A stretch of 64,000 nt of DNA, taken from contig NZ_MWFK01000001.1 of the NCBI RefSeq assembly GCF_002078175.1, positions 4,464,001-4,528,000 on the forward strand. Direction: 5' to 3'. Shown here one piece after another: positions 15,519-23,806 of this stretch. How positions within the stretch are numbered: position 1 is the first letter of the stretch; each line of letters begins with the position of its first letter. The notes beneath the pieces are model-generated. The model searched no databases, was not told the origin of the DNA, and was given only the letters and a program-made list of their open reading frames with translations. Made by a program: the position numbers and the translations under genes. Source of the DNA: Streptomyces sp. M41(2017). Its GTDB lineage: Bacteria > Actinomycetota > Actinomycetes > Streptomycetales > Streptomycetaceae.

Positions 15519-18500
15519 ATGCGCGACGCGATCGACGCGGTGGCCGAGCGGGCGCCGGTCTGGCCTTCCCCGGCCCAGGTGCCCGCCGCACCCGCCCTCC
15601 CGGACCGGACGCCTTCCGCCGGGCCGCCCACCGCCCCGCTGCCCTCCGTGCGGCTCGCCGCCGTCTTCCTGCCCGCACCGCTGCCCCGGGAAGGACGGAT
15701 CGCGTTCTGGGACCCGGTCGGCGCGTCGGCACCCGCCGCCGACCAGGACGACCCAGCGCTCACCGAGGAGCCCGAGGCCGCCGCGCCGGCCGCGAGCCCC
15801 GCCGCCGCGCCCGCGCGCGACCGGACCGAGCTGACCGTCGTACGCCCGCACGGCTCCGGAATCCGCCGCGCCACCGTGCCTGCCCTCACCCTCTCCGTCG
15901 GTGAGGCCCTGCCCCTGCTCGCCGCGGCCCGCAGCAACCCCGCCGCCCACCCCGCCACCGCCTGCTGGGGCGCCGCCGCACTCCACGCGCTGCGCCTCGT
16001 CGCCCGCGGACGCCTGCTCCCCGGCCTCACCCCCGACGGCTTCGACTCCTGGCGCGCGGGCCCCCTCGACCAGGACGACGTCGCCCACCTGCGAGCGATC
16101 GCCGGTGCCCTGCCGTACGAGGGACACGCCGTCCCGCTCCCCGGCCAGGGACCCCTCCGGCTCCCCGAGCCGGAAGCCCTCATGCGCTCCTTCCTGGACG
16201 CGGTCGCCGACACCCTCCCGCGCACCCCCGCCGCGCCCTACGTCTCCGGCCTCCCCTTCGCGGCCCGCGCCCCCCAGCGGCTGCCCGGAGCCCACGACTG
16301 GGCGGCCGAGGTCGCCGCGGGCATGGACGCGGGCGTACGGATCTCCCTGCGCCTGGACCTGTCCGCCTACCAGCTCTTCGACGACAGCGAGGGCGCCCGG
16401 CGCGCCGGCGCCGCCGTCGTCCAGGTGCACAGCCTCGCCGACCCCACCCTCGTCATCGACGCGGCGGCCCTCTGGTCGGGGGAGGCCGACGACGTCTTCG
16501 GGCCCCGCGCGCGCGTCGACGCCGCCCTCGCCGTACGCCGCGCGGCCCGCGTCTGGCCACCGCTCGACCGTCTCTCGGAGCAGGACGTGCCGGACGTGCT
16601 CGCCCTCTCCGAGGAGGAGCTGTCGGACCTCCTCGGCGTCGCCGCGGCCCGCCTCGGCACCGCAGGTGTCGCCGTGCACTGGCCGCGCGACCTCGCCCAG
16701 GACCTCAGCGCCGCCGCCGTGGTGCGCCCCGCCCCCGGCTCGGCGACGGACGGCACCGGCTTCTTCGAGAGCGAGGAACTGCTCCAGTTCCGCTGGCAGC
16801 TCGCCCTCGGCGGAGACCCCCTCAGCGAGGCCGAGATGGACACCCTGGCCGAGGCACACCGGCCCGTCGTCCGGCTGCGCGACCAGTGGGTCCTGGTGGA
16901 CCCGGCACTCGTCCGCAAGGCACGCAAGCGTGAACTGGGCCTCCTCGACCCCGTCGACGCGCTCTCCGTCGCCCTCACCGGCACCGCCGAGGTCGACGGC
17001 GAGACCGTCGAGGCCGTCCCGGTCGGCGCGCTCGCCACCCTGCGCGACCGCCTCACGGCCGGCCTCACCCCCGTCGAGCCGCCCCCCGGCCTCCAGGCCC
17101 GCCTGCGGGACTACCAGCTGCGCGGCCTCGCCTGGCTGGACCTCATGACCTCCCTGGGCCTCGGCGGCTGCCTCGCCGACGACATGGGACTCGGCAAGAC
17201 GGTCACCCTCATCGCCCTCCACCTGCGGCGGGCCCGCAGCGAACCGACCCTGGTCGTCTGCCCCGCCTCCCTCCTGGGCAACTGGCAGCGGGAGATCACC
17301 CGCTTCGCACCCGGCGTCCCCGTGCGCCGCTTCCACGGCTCCGACCGCACCCTCGACGACCTCGACGGCGGCTTCGTCCTGACCACGTACGGGACGATGC
17401 GCTCGGCCGCCGCCCACCTCGCCGACCAGCCGTGGGGCATGGTCGTCGCCGACGAGGCACAACACGTCAAGAACCCCTACTCGGCGACGGCGAAGGCCCT
17501 GCGCACCATCCCGGCCCCCGCGCGCGTGGCCCTCACCGGCACCCCCGTGGAGAACAACCTCTCCGAGCTGTGGGCCCTGCTGGACTGGACGACCCCCGGA
17601 CTGCTCGGCCCCCTCAAGTCCTTCCGCGCCCGCCACGCCCGCGCCGTGGAGAACGGCGAGGACGAGGAAGCGGTGGCCCGGCTCGCGCGGCTGATCCGCC
17701 CGTTCCTGCTCCGCCGCAAGAAGTCCGACCCGGGCATCGTCCCCGAGCTGCCGCCCAAGACGGAGACGGACCACCCGGTCCCGCTGACCCGCGAACAGGC
17801 CTCCCTCTACGAGGCCGTGGTCCGCGAGTCGCTGCTCGCGATCGAGACCACCGACGGCATCGCCCGCAGGGGACTCGTCCTCAAGCTCCTGACCTCCCTC
17901 AAGCAGATCTGCAACCACCCGGCCCTGTTCCTGAAGGAGGACGCGGAGGCCGCCGCCCACGGACCGTCCGCCCGGTCCGGCAAACTCGCCCTGCTGGACG
18001 AGCTGTTGGACACCCTGCTCTCCGAGGACGGCTCGGCCCTGGTCTTCACGCAGTACGTCGGCATGGCCCGCCTCATCACCGCCCACCTGACCGCGCGGGC
18101 CGTTCCGGTGGAGCTGCTGCACGGCGGCACCCCGGTCGCCGAACGCGAACGCATGGTGGACCGCTTCCAGAGCGGCGGCACCCCGATCCTGGTGCTGTCC
18201 CTCAAGGCCGCGGGCACCGGCCTGAACCTCACCCGCGCCGGCCATGTCGTCCACTTCGACCGCTGGTGGAACCCAGCGGTAGAGGAGCAGGCCACCGACC
18301 GCGCGTACCGCATCGGCCAGACCCAGCCCGTCCAGGTCCACCGCCTCATCACCGAGGGCACGGTGGAGGACCGCATCGCCGAGATGCTGGAAGCGAAGCG
18401 TGCCCTCGCCGACGCGATCCTCGGCTCCGGCGAGGCGTCCCTGACGGAGCTGACCGACCGCGAGCTGTCCGACCTCGTCTCGCTCCGGAGGCCGACGTGA
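15519..18500 (+). CDS. SNF2-family DNA helicase/translocase
   Basis: 993 residues. Variable N-terminal half including the bacterial SNF2-associated region (DUF3670-like, about 240-480), then the two RecA lobes: Walker A DDMGLGKTVT, motif II DEAQ (VVADEAQHVKN), motif III LTGTPVENNL, motif V LKAAGTGLNLT, motif VI RAYRIGQ. An ATP-driven DNA translocase likely to remodel protein-DNA complexes; the cellular role is unknown. ATG at 15519 lies 11 nt after GGGAGG; a GTG four codons upstream is an alternative. Its stop overlaps the start of the SWIM-protein gene (GTGA), indicating a functional pair. Confidence 0.95.
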   Translation: MRDAIDAVAERAPVWPSPAQVPAAPALPDRTPSAGPPTAPLPSVRLAAVFLPAPLPREGRIAFWDPVGASAPAADQDDPALTEEPEAAAPAASPAAAPARDRTELTVVRPHGSGIRRATVPALTLSVGEALPLLAAARSNPAAHPATACWGAAALHALRLVARGRLLPGLTPDGFDSWRAGPLDQDDVAHLRAIAGALPYEGHAVPLPGQGPLRLPEPEALMRSFLDAVADTLPRTPAAPYVSGLPFAARAPQRLPGAHDWAAEVAAGMDAGVRISLRLDLSAYQLFDDSEGARRAGAAVVQVHSLADPTLVIDAAALWSGEADDVFGPRARVDAALAVRRAARVWPPLDRLSEQDVPDVLALSEEELSDLLGVAAARLGTAGVAVHWPRDLAQDLSAAAVVRPAPGSATDGTGFFESEELLQFRWQLALGGDPLSEAEMDTLAEAHRPVVRLRDQWVLVDPALVRKARKRELGLLDPVDALSVALTGTAEVDGETVEAVPVGALATLRDRLTAGLTPVEPPPGLQARLRDYQLRGLAWLDLMTSLGLGGCLADDMGLGKTVTLIALHLRRARSEPTLVVCPASLLGNWQREITRFAPGVPVRRFHGSDRTLDDLDGGFVLTTYGTMRSAAAHLADQPWGMVVADEAQHVKNPYSATAKALRTIPAPARVALTGTPVENNLSELWALLDWTTPGLLGPLKSFRARHARAVENGEDEEAVARLARLIRPFLLRRKKSDPGIVPELPPKTETDHPVPLTREQASLYEAVVRESLLAIETTDGIARRGLVLKLLTSLKQICNHPALFLKEDAEAAAHGPSARSGKLALLDELLDTLLSEDGSALVFTQYVGMARLITAHLTARAVPVELLHGGTPVAERERMVDRFQSGGTPILVLSLKAAGTGLNLTRAGHVVHFDRWWNPAVEEQATDRAYRIGQTQPVQVHRLITEGTVEDRIAEMLEAKRALADAILGSGEASLTELTDRELSDLVSLRRPT

Positions 18501-21500
18501 GCGGGACGGAGGGAGAGGAGCACCGCGTGGACGGCTCCGGTGCCGGCGAACCGGCCGAGGGCACGGACGTGGCGGGCACGGACACGGAGGGCACGGACAC
18601 GGAGGGTGCGGACGCCGAGGGCATCGACCTGTCCCGACCGGCACCGGGAGAGCGCCCCGCGGACGCGGCCCGCCGGGCGCTGCGGGCTGCCCGGGAGCGG
18701 GACAGCAGGGAGCGGAACGGGGAGAGGGGGCGGGAGAGCGGGGAGCGGGGCGGCCGGGCGACGGGCGCGGCCGGCGGGGCGGTGAGGGCGGCCGTGGATG
18801 CCGGTGCGGATGCGGGAGCCCCGAGCGAGGGTTCGACTGGGCCTGCGGCTGCGACTTCGGCAGCGGGTTCGTCGTCGGCGTCGCCCTCCCTCTCGCCCTC
18901 GGTTTCGGGTGAGGGTGATGGCGGGCGGGCCGAGCCGGATGAGGTGTCCTCGTCGGCCGGGTCGGCGGCGCCTTCTGCGTCCTCGCCGTCGGCGGGCTCG
19001 TCCTCCACGTCCTCCACGTCCTCCACGTCTGCCTCGCTTGGGGGCAGTGCGGGCAGGTCTTCTCGGCCGGGGTCCGCCCCGGTCTCGCGCCCTGGTGACG
19101 TGGCACGCGAGGCCCTGCGACGGGCGACGGAGGCGGCGAGGGCCGCCGGGGCCCGAGGGGGCCGGACGAGCGCTGTCGGGTCTGCCGGTGCCCGAGCCGA
19201 TGGCCATGACGGCGGCGGCGGTGACGACGAGCGGGCCGACACCGGTGGGCGGACGTCGCCGGCCGGGCACGCCGTGTCCGACGCGGGTTCCGGTGCGGCG
19301 GCGGAGAGGGACCGGACCGTCCGCGGTCGAGGTGCCGACTCTCCTTCTGCCACGCGGAGTTGGCGTGGCGGTGGTGACGTGTCGGGATCGGTGCCTGGCG
19401 ACGGCGACAGCGACGGCGACGGAGATGGGCGCGGGGCGGAGGCCGTGGCCGGCGGTGGTGCCCATGAGCTCCATGACGGCGTCGCGGCGGACCGTTCGGG
19501 TGGGGACGGTGACGAGGGCGCGGCGGGAGGTACCGAGGCGGCGGGGTCCGTCCCGCCCGGTGCCCGGGGTGCGGGGACGACCGAGGGCGCACGCCCGGGC
19601 GACATCGCCCGTGAGGCGTTGCGTGCCGCGCGGGACGAAGCGAAGCGGGCGCGGACGGCCGGGGGCGTCGAAGGGGGAGCCGCCACGGGTGCGGGGGGCC
19701 GTGGAGCCGGCGCCAAGCGAGGTGCGCGGACCCGGCCCGACAAGGGGACGACCGGGGGCACCCGAGGACGTCGGGACGTCGGGAGCCCGGCGAACTCCGA
19801 GGGTGCGTCTCGTGCCCAGGAGCTGAGGGAACTGCTCGCCGGTGCCTTCCAGCTCCCCTCCGACGTGTCCGACCCCTGGATTCCGTCGCACCCCGCCGAC
19901 GAGCGGGGCGACGAGCGGGCGGCCGGACGTGCCCTCGCGCATCCGGAAGGGGAAGGCGACGGTGCGGAACAGTTCGGTTACCGCGCCTCCGAGCCCCGGA
20001 CGCCCGCTTCCCTCCCGCCGGCGACCCCCTCCCCGGAGCCACTCCGTTCCGACCCGCCCCCGGCGTCGTCCGGGCCGCGGCCCACATCCTCGGAAGAGGG
20101 CCGCGCGGCGGACGAGGCGGAGCTGGACATGGCCTCGCCGCACCCCGAAGCGCAGCCCGCCCCACACCCCGCATCGGGCTCCGGCCGATACCCCGCGTCC
20201 GGCCGTGGCGCCCAGGGGAACCCCGCTCCCGCCGAGCGGTTGCCGCGTTCCATGGCATCCCCGGGCCGGGACGGGGAGTTGCGCCGTACGTTCCCCAGAT
20301 TCCCGGCGCGGGACACCGCGGACGGGGCGTTCGCGGAGACGTGGTGGGGCAACGCGTGGGTCACGGCGCTGGAGGAAGGGGCCCTGGACGCCGGGCGGTT
20401 GGCGCGAGGCCGGACGTACGCCGGGCAGGGACACGTCGACGCCATCACGGTCACCCCCGGCCTGGTCCTCGCATACGTGCACGGCAGCCGACCGCGGCCG
20501 TACCGCGTGCAGATCAGGGTGCGGACCCTCGCCGACGCCGACTGGGACCGCTTCCTCGACGCGGCCGCCGAGCGGCCCGGACACATCGCCGCACTCCTCG
20601 ACAAGGAGATGCCCAAGTCGCTGGCGGAGTGCGGGGTCGACCTGCTCCCCGGTCCCGGCGAGCTCGAACCGCACTGCAGTTGCCCCGACTTCGGACATCC
20701 CTGCAAGCACGCGGCCGCGCTCTGCTATCAGACGGCCCGGTTGCTCGACCAGGACCCGTTCGTGCTGCTCCTGCTGCGCGGCCGGGGCGAGCGCGAACTG
20801 CTCGACGCGCTGTCGCGGCGCAACGCCACCCGCGCAGCCCGCGCGTCCCAGGAGCGGGAACCGGCGCCGCTGCCCGGGGTGCGCGCCCGTGACGTCCTGG
20901 CCCGGGGTGCGCTCCCGCCCCTGCCCGTACCGCTGCCACCGCCCGCTCATCCCGAGCAGCCACCGGCCTATCCGGGTGCTCCGGGCGGCCCGGACCCGTT
21001 CGCGCTGGACCAGTTGGCGACGGACGCGGCAGCCCGTGCGCATGCCCTGCTCACCGCGGGACGCGACCCCGTGGCGGACCTGACGCTCTGGCAGGACGCG
21101 GTGCGTATCGCCGCCGGCCGCCCCGGATCGGGCCTCACCGCCGGCACCAGGGCCCTCTACGCCTCGCTCGCGAAGGCGACCCGGCGGACCCCCGCGGATC
21201 TGGCGCGTGCGGTGGCAGCCTGGCGGCAGGGCGGGTTCGACGCGCTCGGCGTGCTCGAAGAGCCCTGGGACCCGCCGGCGGGCCGGTTCGACCGGGCGAG
21301 GCCGCTGCTGCTGGCCGCGGACCTCCCCGCCTTCCGTCCGTGGCGCAACCACCTGACCCACCCGGGCGGCCACGCCCAACTCCGCCTCGGCCGCAACGGT
21401 CTCTGGTACGCCTTCGAGTCCGAGCCCGGCCACGACGACTGGTGGCCCCGGGGCACCCCCGACCTCGACCCCGTCGGCGCCCTGACGGGCCTGGGCGCAC

Positions 21501-21514
21501 CGGGCGACCTCTGA
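18497..21514 (+). CDS. SWIM zinc-finger protein with long disordered N-terminus
   Basis: 1005 residues. The first ~590 are low-complexity Gly/Ala/Ser/Asp/Arg. The folded part begins around FPRFPARDTADGAFAETWWGNAWVTALEE and contains a SWIM zinc finger, CSCPDFGHPCKH (about residues 718-729), a DNA/protein-binding module. Three separated short helical motifs recur in the N-terminal region: RPADAARRALRAARE, RPGDVAREALRRATE and RPGDIAREALRAARD. The GTG overlaps the SNF2 helicase stop, so the two are co-produced; SWIM/SNF2 pairing is known in bacteria, but its role is not. The length far exceeds what the SWIM part needs, and the tail is probably unstructured. Confidence 0.9.
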   Translation: MSGTEGEEHRVDGSGAGEPAEGTDVAGTDTEGTDTEGADAEGIDLSRPAPGERPADAARRALRAARERDSRERNGERGRESGERGGRATGAAGGAVRAAVDAGADAGAPSEGSTGPAAATSAAGSSSASPSLSPSVSGEGDGGRAEPDEVSSSAGSAAPSASSPSAGSSSTSSTSSTSASLGGSAGRSSRPGSAPVSRPGDVAREALRRATEAARAAGARGGRTSAVGSAGARADGHDGGGGDDERADTGGRTSPAGHAVSDAGSGAAAERDRTVRGRGADSPSATRSWRGGGDVSGSVPGDGDSDGDGDGRGAEAVAGGGAHELHDGVAADRSGGDGDEGAAGGTEAAGSVPPGARGAGTTEGARPGDIAREALRAARDEAKRARTAGGVEGGAATGAGGRGAGAKRGARTRPDKGTTGGTRGRRDVGSPANSEGASRAQELRELLAGAFQLPSDVSDPWIPSHPADERGDERAAGRALAHPEGEGDGAEQFGYRASEPRTPASLPPATPSPEPLRSDPPPASSGPRPTSSEEGRAADEAELDMASPHPEAQPAPHPASGSGRYPASGRGAQGNPAPAERLPRSMASPGRDGELRRTFPRFPARDTADGAFAETWWGNAWVTALEEGALDAGRLARGRTYAGQGHVDAITVTPGLVLAYVHGSRPRPYRVQIRVRTLADADWDRFLDAAAERPGHIAALLDKEMPKSLAECGVDLLPGPGELEPHCSCPDFGHPCKHAAALCYQTARLLDQDPFVLLLLRGRGERELLDALSRRNATRAARASQEREPAPLPGVRARDVLARGALPPLPVPLPPPAHPEQPPAYPGAPGGPDPFALDQLATDAAARAHALLTAGRDPVADLTLWQDAVRIAAGRPGSGLTAGTRALYASLAKATRRTPADLARAVAAWRQGGFDALGVLEEPWDPPAGRFDRARPLLLAADLPAFRPWRNHLTHPGGHAQLRLGRNGLWYAFESEPGHDDWWPRGTPDLDPVGALTGLGAPGDL

Positions 21515-21550
21515 CGCGGCCTCCGCGCCCCGCCGGAGGGCGGCTGCCCC

Positions 21551-21610
21551 CGGCGGACCCGCCCAGGCCGGTCCGTGGGGCGGCGGACCCGCCTAGGCCG
21601 GTCCGTGGGG
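21551..21610. repeat. two 30-bp direct repeats spanning the P450 stop codon
   Basis: CGGCGGACCCGCCCAGGCCG... at 21551 and its copy at 21581 differ by one base. That base (C to T at 21594) creates the TAG stop of the P450 gene on the minus strand. Confidence 0.85.
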
Positions 21611-22840
21611 CAGGACCGGCAGTGCGGCCAGTCGCCGGTGCAGGTAGCCACCGCCCCATGCCAGTTCGTGCAGCGGCACCGCCGGCTCCAGCCGGTGCCA
21701 GCGGCCGAGGACGGCGGTGAGGGTCACCGTGAGCTCCAGGCGGGCGAGGGCCGACCCGGGGCAGTAGTGCGGACCCAGACCGAAGCTCAGGTGACGGCCG
21801 GCGGTACCGCGGTCGGGGTCCAGCGTCGCGGGGTCGGCGTGGCAGCGCGGGTCGTGATTGGCCGCCGCCACGGACAGCAGGACACCGCTGCCCGCCGGAA
21901 TGACGGTGTCCCCGAACCGTACGTCCTCCAGTGCCACCCTCTTGGTGCTGAAGGGGCCCGGGGTGTCCCAGCGCAGCAACTCGTCGACCGCGCGCGGGAT
22001 CCGCCCCGGCTCGCTCCGCAGGGACTCCTGCACGTCCGGGTGGCCCAGCAGCGCCACCACGCTCATGCCGATCGCCTGCACCGTGCTGTCGAAGCCGGCC
22101 AGCAGCAGCATCGCCAGGAGCGAGGCGACCTCGTCCTCGCTCGCACCCCCCTGCTCGTGCCAGGCGGCGAGGACCCGGGACACGACGTCCTCACCCGGAG
22201 CGGCCTCGCGGCGGGCCATCTCGCCGCGCACGAAGCCGTCGATGCGGGCCACGCTCTCCTCGACGGCACGAGCGGTGCGGCCCGTCTTGTCCGCGAGCAG
22301 CGCGACCGGTTCGTACAGCGCGGCCCGCTCCTCCTCGCGCACCGCGAAGACCTCGCACAGCGACCGGAAGGCGAACGGCCGCGCGAACGCGTCCATCAGC
22401 TCCACGGGTCCGCGCCCGCGGGCGGCGTCGGCCGCTTCGAGGAGTTCACCGGCGGCCTGTTCGATGCGTTCCCGGTGGGCGGTCATACGGGCCGGGGTGA
22501 GGGCCGGTGTCGCCAGGCGACGGATGCGCGTGTGGTCCGGCGGGTCGTAGTTGACGAGGGTCACGTCCAGGGCGCGTCGCCGCACGTCCGGGTCGGGAAC
22601 ACGGCCGCCGCTCAGGGAGAGGCGCGGGTCAAGGAATCCGGCGCGCACGTCCTCGGCACGGGTCACCAGCCACGCCGGACGTCCCGCGGGCGTCCTGATC
22701 CGGGCCACGGGACAGGTCTCCCGGATCTCGGCGAGAGTCTCCTCCGGCCGGGCCAGGAATCCCGGCCCGAGCGGTTCCGGCAACGGCTGCCGTCCTGCCG
22801 CTGCGGGAGGGGCGGCCGTGACGGCGGGCTCGGTGTCCAT
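21593..22840 (-). CDS. cytochrome P450 of the multicore RiPP locus
   Basis: 415-residue soluble P450. I-helix AGFDSTVQ (note Asp in place of the usual Glu/Gly-His pair), K-helix ELLR, haem-binding FGLGPHYCPGSALARLE. Most similar in style to biosynthetic CYPs of actinomycete clusters. The ATG at 22840 follows GAGAGGACG. Divergently transcribed from the putative RiPP precursor gene, with a shared 592-bp intergenic region containing tandem repeats. It may oxidise or crosslink the peptide, but membership in the pathway is inferred from position only. The last codons lie in a duplicated 30-bp segment. Confidence 0.93.
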   Translation of the reverse strand: MDTEPAVTAAPPAAAGRQPLPEPLGPGFLARPEETLAEIRETCPVARIRTPAGRPAWLVTRAEDVRAGFLDPRLSLSGGRVPDPDVRRRALDVTLVNYDPPDHTRIRRLATPALTPARMTAHRERIEQAAGELLEAADAARGRGPVELMDAFARPFAFRSLCEVFAVREEERAALYEPVALLADKTGRTARAVEESVARIDGFVRGEMARREAAPGEDVVSRVLAAWHEQGGASEDEVASLLAMLLLAGFDSTVQAIGMSVVALLGHPDVQESLRSEPGRIPRAVDELLRWDTPGPFSTKRVALEDVRFGDTVIPAGSGVLLSVAAANHDPRCHADPATLDPDRGTAGRHLSFGLGPHYCPGSALARLELTVTLTAVLGRWHRLEPAVPLHELAWGGGYLHRRLAALPVLPHGPA

Positions 22841-22980
22841 ACGGAGGCGTCCTCTCGCGGTCGCGGAGTGTGCGGCGGTCACCGTAGGAAAGGCCGGTTG
22901 CCCGCCGGTTCGGGCCGGGTGCGATTCCGGTATGCCCGGCCTCGACGGGCCAGTCGAAGCGCGCCCCTTGCCGGCTCCGC

Positions 22981-23168
22981 GCCGAACCACCGCGTGCCAC
23001 CCGTTGACTGTCACCGCGCCGAACCACCCGCGTGACACCCATCGACCCCCTATGCGCCGAACCACCGCGGGACACCCGGCGACCGCCCACCTGTCGAACC
23101 ACCTCCGTGCCACCCGTCGGCCGGCTCCGTGCCGAACCACGGTGCGACACCCGGCGGCCGCCTCCGTC
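22981..23168. repeat. five tandem 37-38 bp repeats upstream of the RiPP precursor
   Basis: Units begin with (G)(C/T)CGAACCAC at 22981, 23018, 23056, 23093 and 23131, so the period alternates 37, 38, 37, 38. Each continues with a degenerate CGCGTGCCACCCGTCGAC-type segment. A further GCCGAACCC half-copy is at 23348. The whole unit repeats rather than a conserved repeat with unique spacers, so it is not a CRISPR array. It lies in the shared P450/precursor control region. Confidence 0.8.
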
Positions 23169-23364
23169 GCGCCGTGCGGAGCGGCGTCCGGCGGCGGCGT
23201 TCGCGGCGCCTGCGGCCTCGCGTACTCCAGGAGCGCTGTCCCCCGGGGGCCTCCGACTCCGCCGCGTCGGTCGCACCCCGGCGCACCGTGCTCACCCGGC
23301 GCGCCCACCAGGGGGATTCACCGTCGCACAACCGGCGGCGAACCGGTGCCGAACCCGCTGCTCC

Positions 23365-23370
23365 TAGCTT
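23365..23370 (+). promoter_or_regulatory. candidate -10 (TAGCTT) for the precursor gene
   Basis: TAGCTT lies 62 nt upstream of the precursor ATG in an otherwise very GC-rich stretch. No clear -35 was found. Confidence 0.3.
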
Positions 23371-23432
23371 CCTGCCGGTCGGCGCAGTGCTGCCGTCCGT
23401 CGTCCCGAACGCCCGTCGTATGGAGGACCAAC

Positions 23433-23702
23433 ATGGCCGAGAACGTCGAGCCCAACGAGGAGACCACCGAGACCCCCGCGGAGGAGACTCCCGAGGTCGT
23501 CGCGCACGCCGCCTCGAACGTCGCCTGGTGCGGTGTGCACCAGGAGTCGGTGGACGAGCCCGAGGTGGTCGCGCACGCCGCCTCCAACGTCGCCTGGTGC
23601 GGCGTGCACCAGGAGCACCTCGACGAGCCGGAGGTGGTCGCGCACTCCGAGGAGGGCGAGGACACCCCGTGGTGCGGCGTCCACCAGGAGCACAACGCCT
23701 GA
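23433..23702 (+). CDS. putative multicore RiPP precursor peptide
   Basis: 89 residues. A 20-residue acidic leader (rich in E, T and P, ending EETP) is followed by three consecutive units of exactly 23 residues. Units 1 and 2 begin EVVAHAASNVAWCGVHQE and differ only at a few positions after that (SVDEP / HLDEP). Unit 3 keeps EVVAH and WCGVHQE but has SEEGEDTP between them and ends HNA. Every unit is preceded by Pro, the three Cys and three Trp fall in identical WCG contexts, and there are no other Cys. Good ribosome site (TGGAGGACCAAC). The next genes encode radical SAM, exporter, prolyl oligopeptidase and glycosyltransferase. A repeated, leader-bearing acidic peptide in such a setting is the hallmark of a multicore RiPP substrate. 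The product is unknown to me. Confidence 0.85.
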   Translation: MAENVEPNEETTETPAEETPEVVAHAASNVAWCGVHQESVDEPEVVAHAASNVAWCGVHQEHLDEPEVVAHSEEGEDTPWCGVHQEHNA

Positions 23703-23727
23703 TCGGCTCACCACCGGCGCGGTCCTT

Positions 23728-23762
23728 CCGGTCGCGGCGGCGCCTGACGCCGTCGCGACCGG
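23728..23762 (+). terminator. 15-bp stem hairpin after the precursor gene (attenuator/stabiliser)
   Basis: CCGGTCGCGGCGGCG, loop CCTGA, CGCCGTCGCGACCGG: 15 pairs with one G-U in the RNA. It begins 26 nt after the precursor stop and ends 44 nt before the radical SAM start. Such hairpins often let a precursor mRNA accumulate above its downstream enzymes. Confidence 0.6.
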
Positions 23763-23806
23763 GCCGCGCCCGCCTCCCAACTCCCGCCCTCGCTCCGGAG
23801 GTTGCC

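Noticed and set aside
22981..23168. Possible CRISPR array
   Set aside because: Regular 37-38 bp period, but the whole unit is similar from copy to copy; there are no unique spacers and no cas genes.
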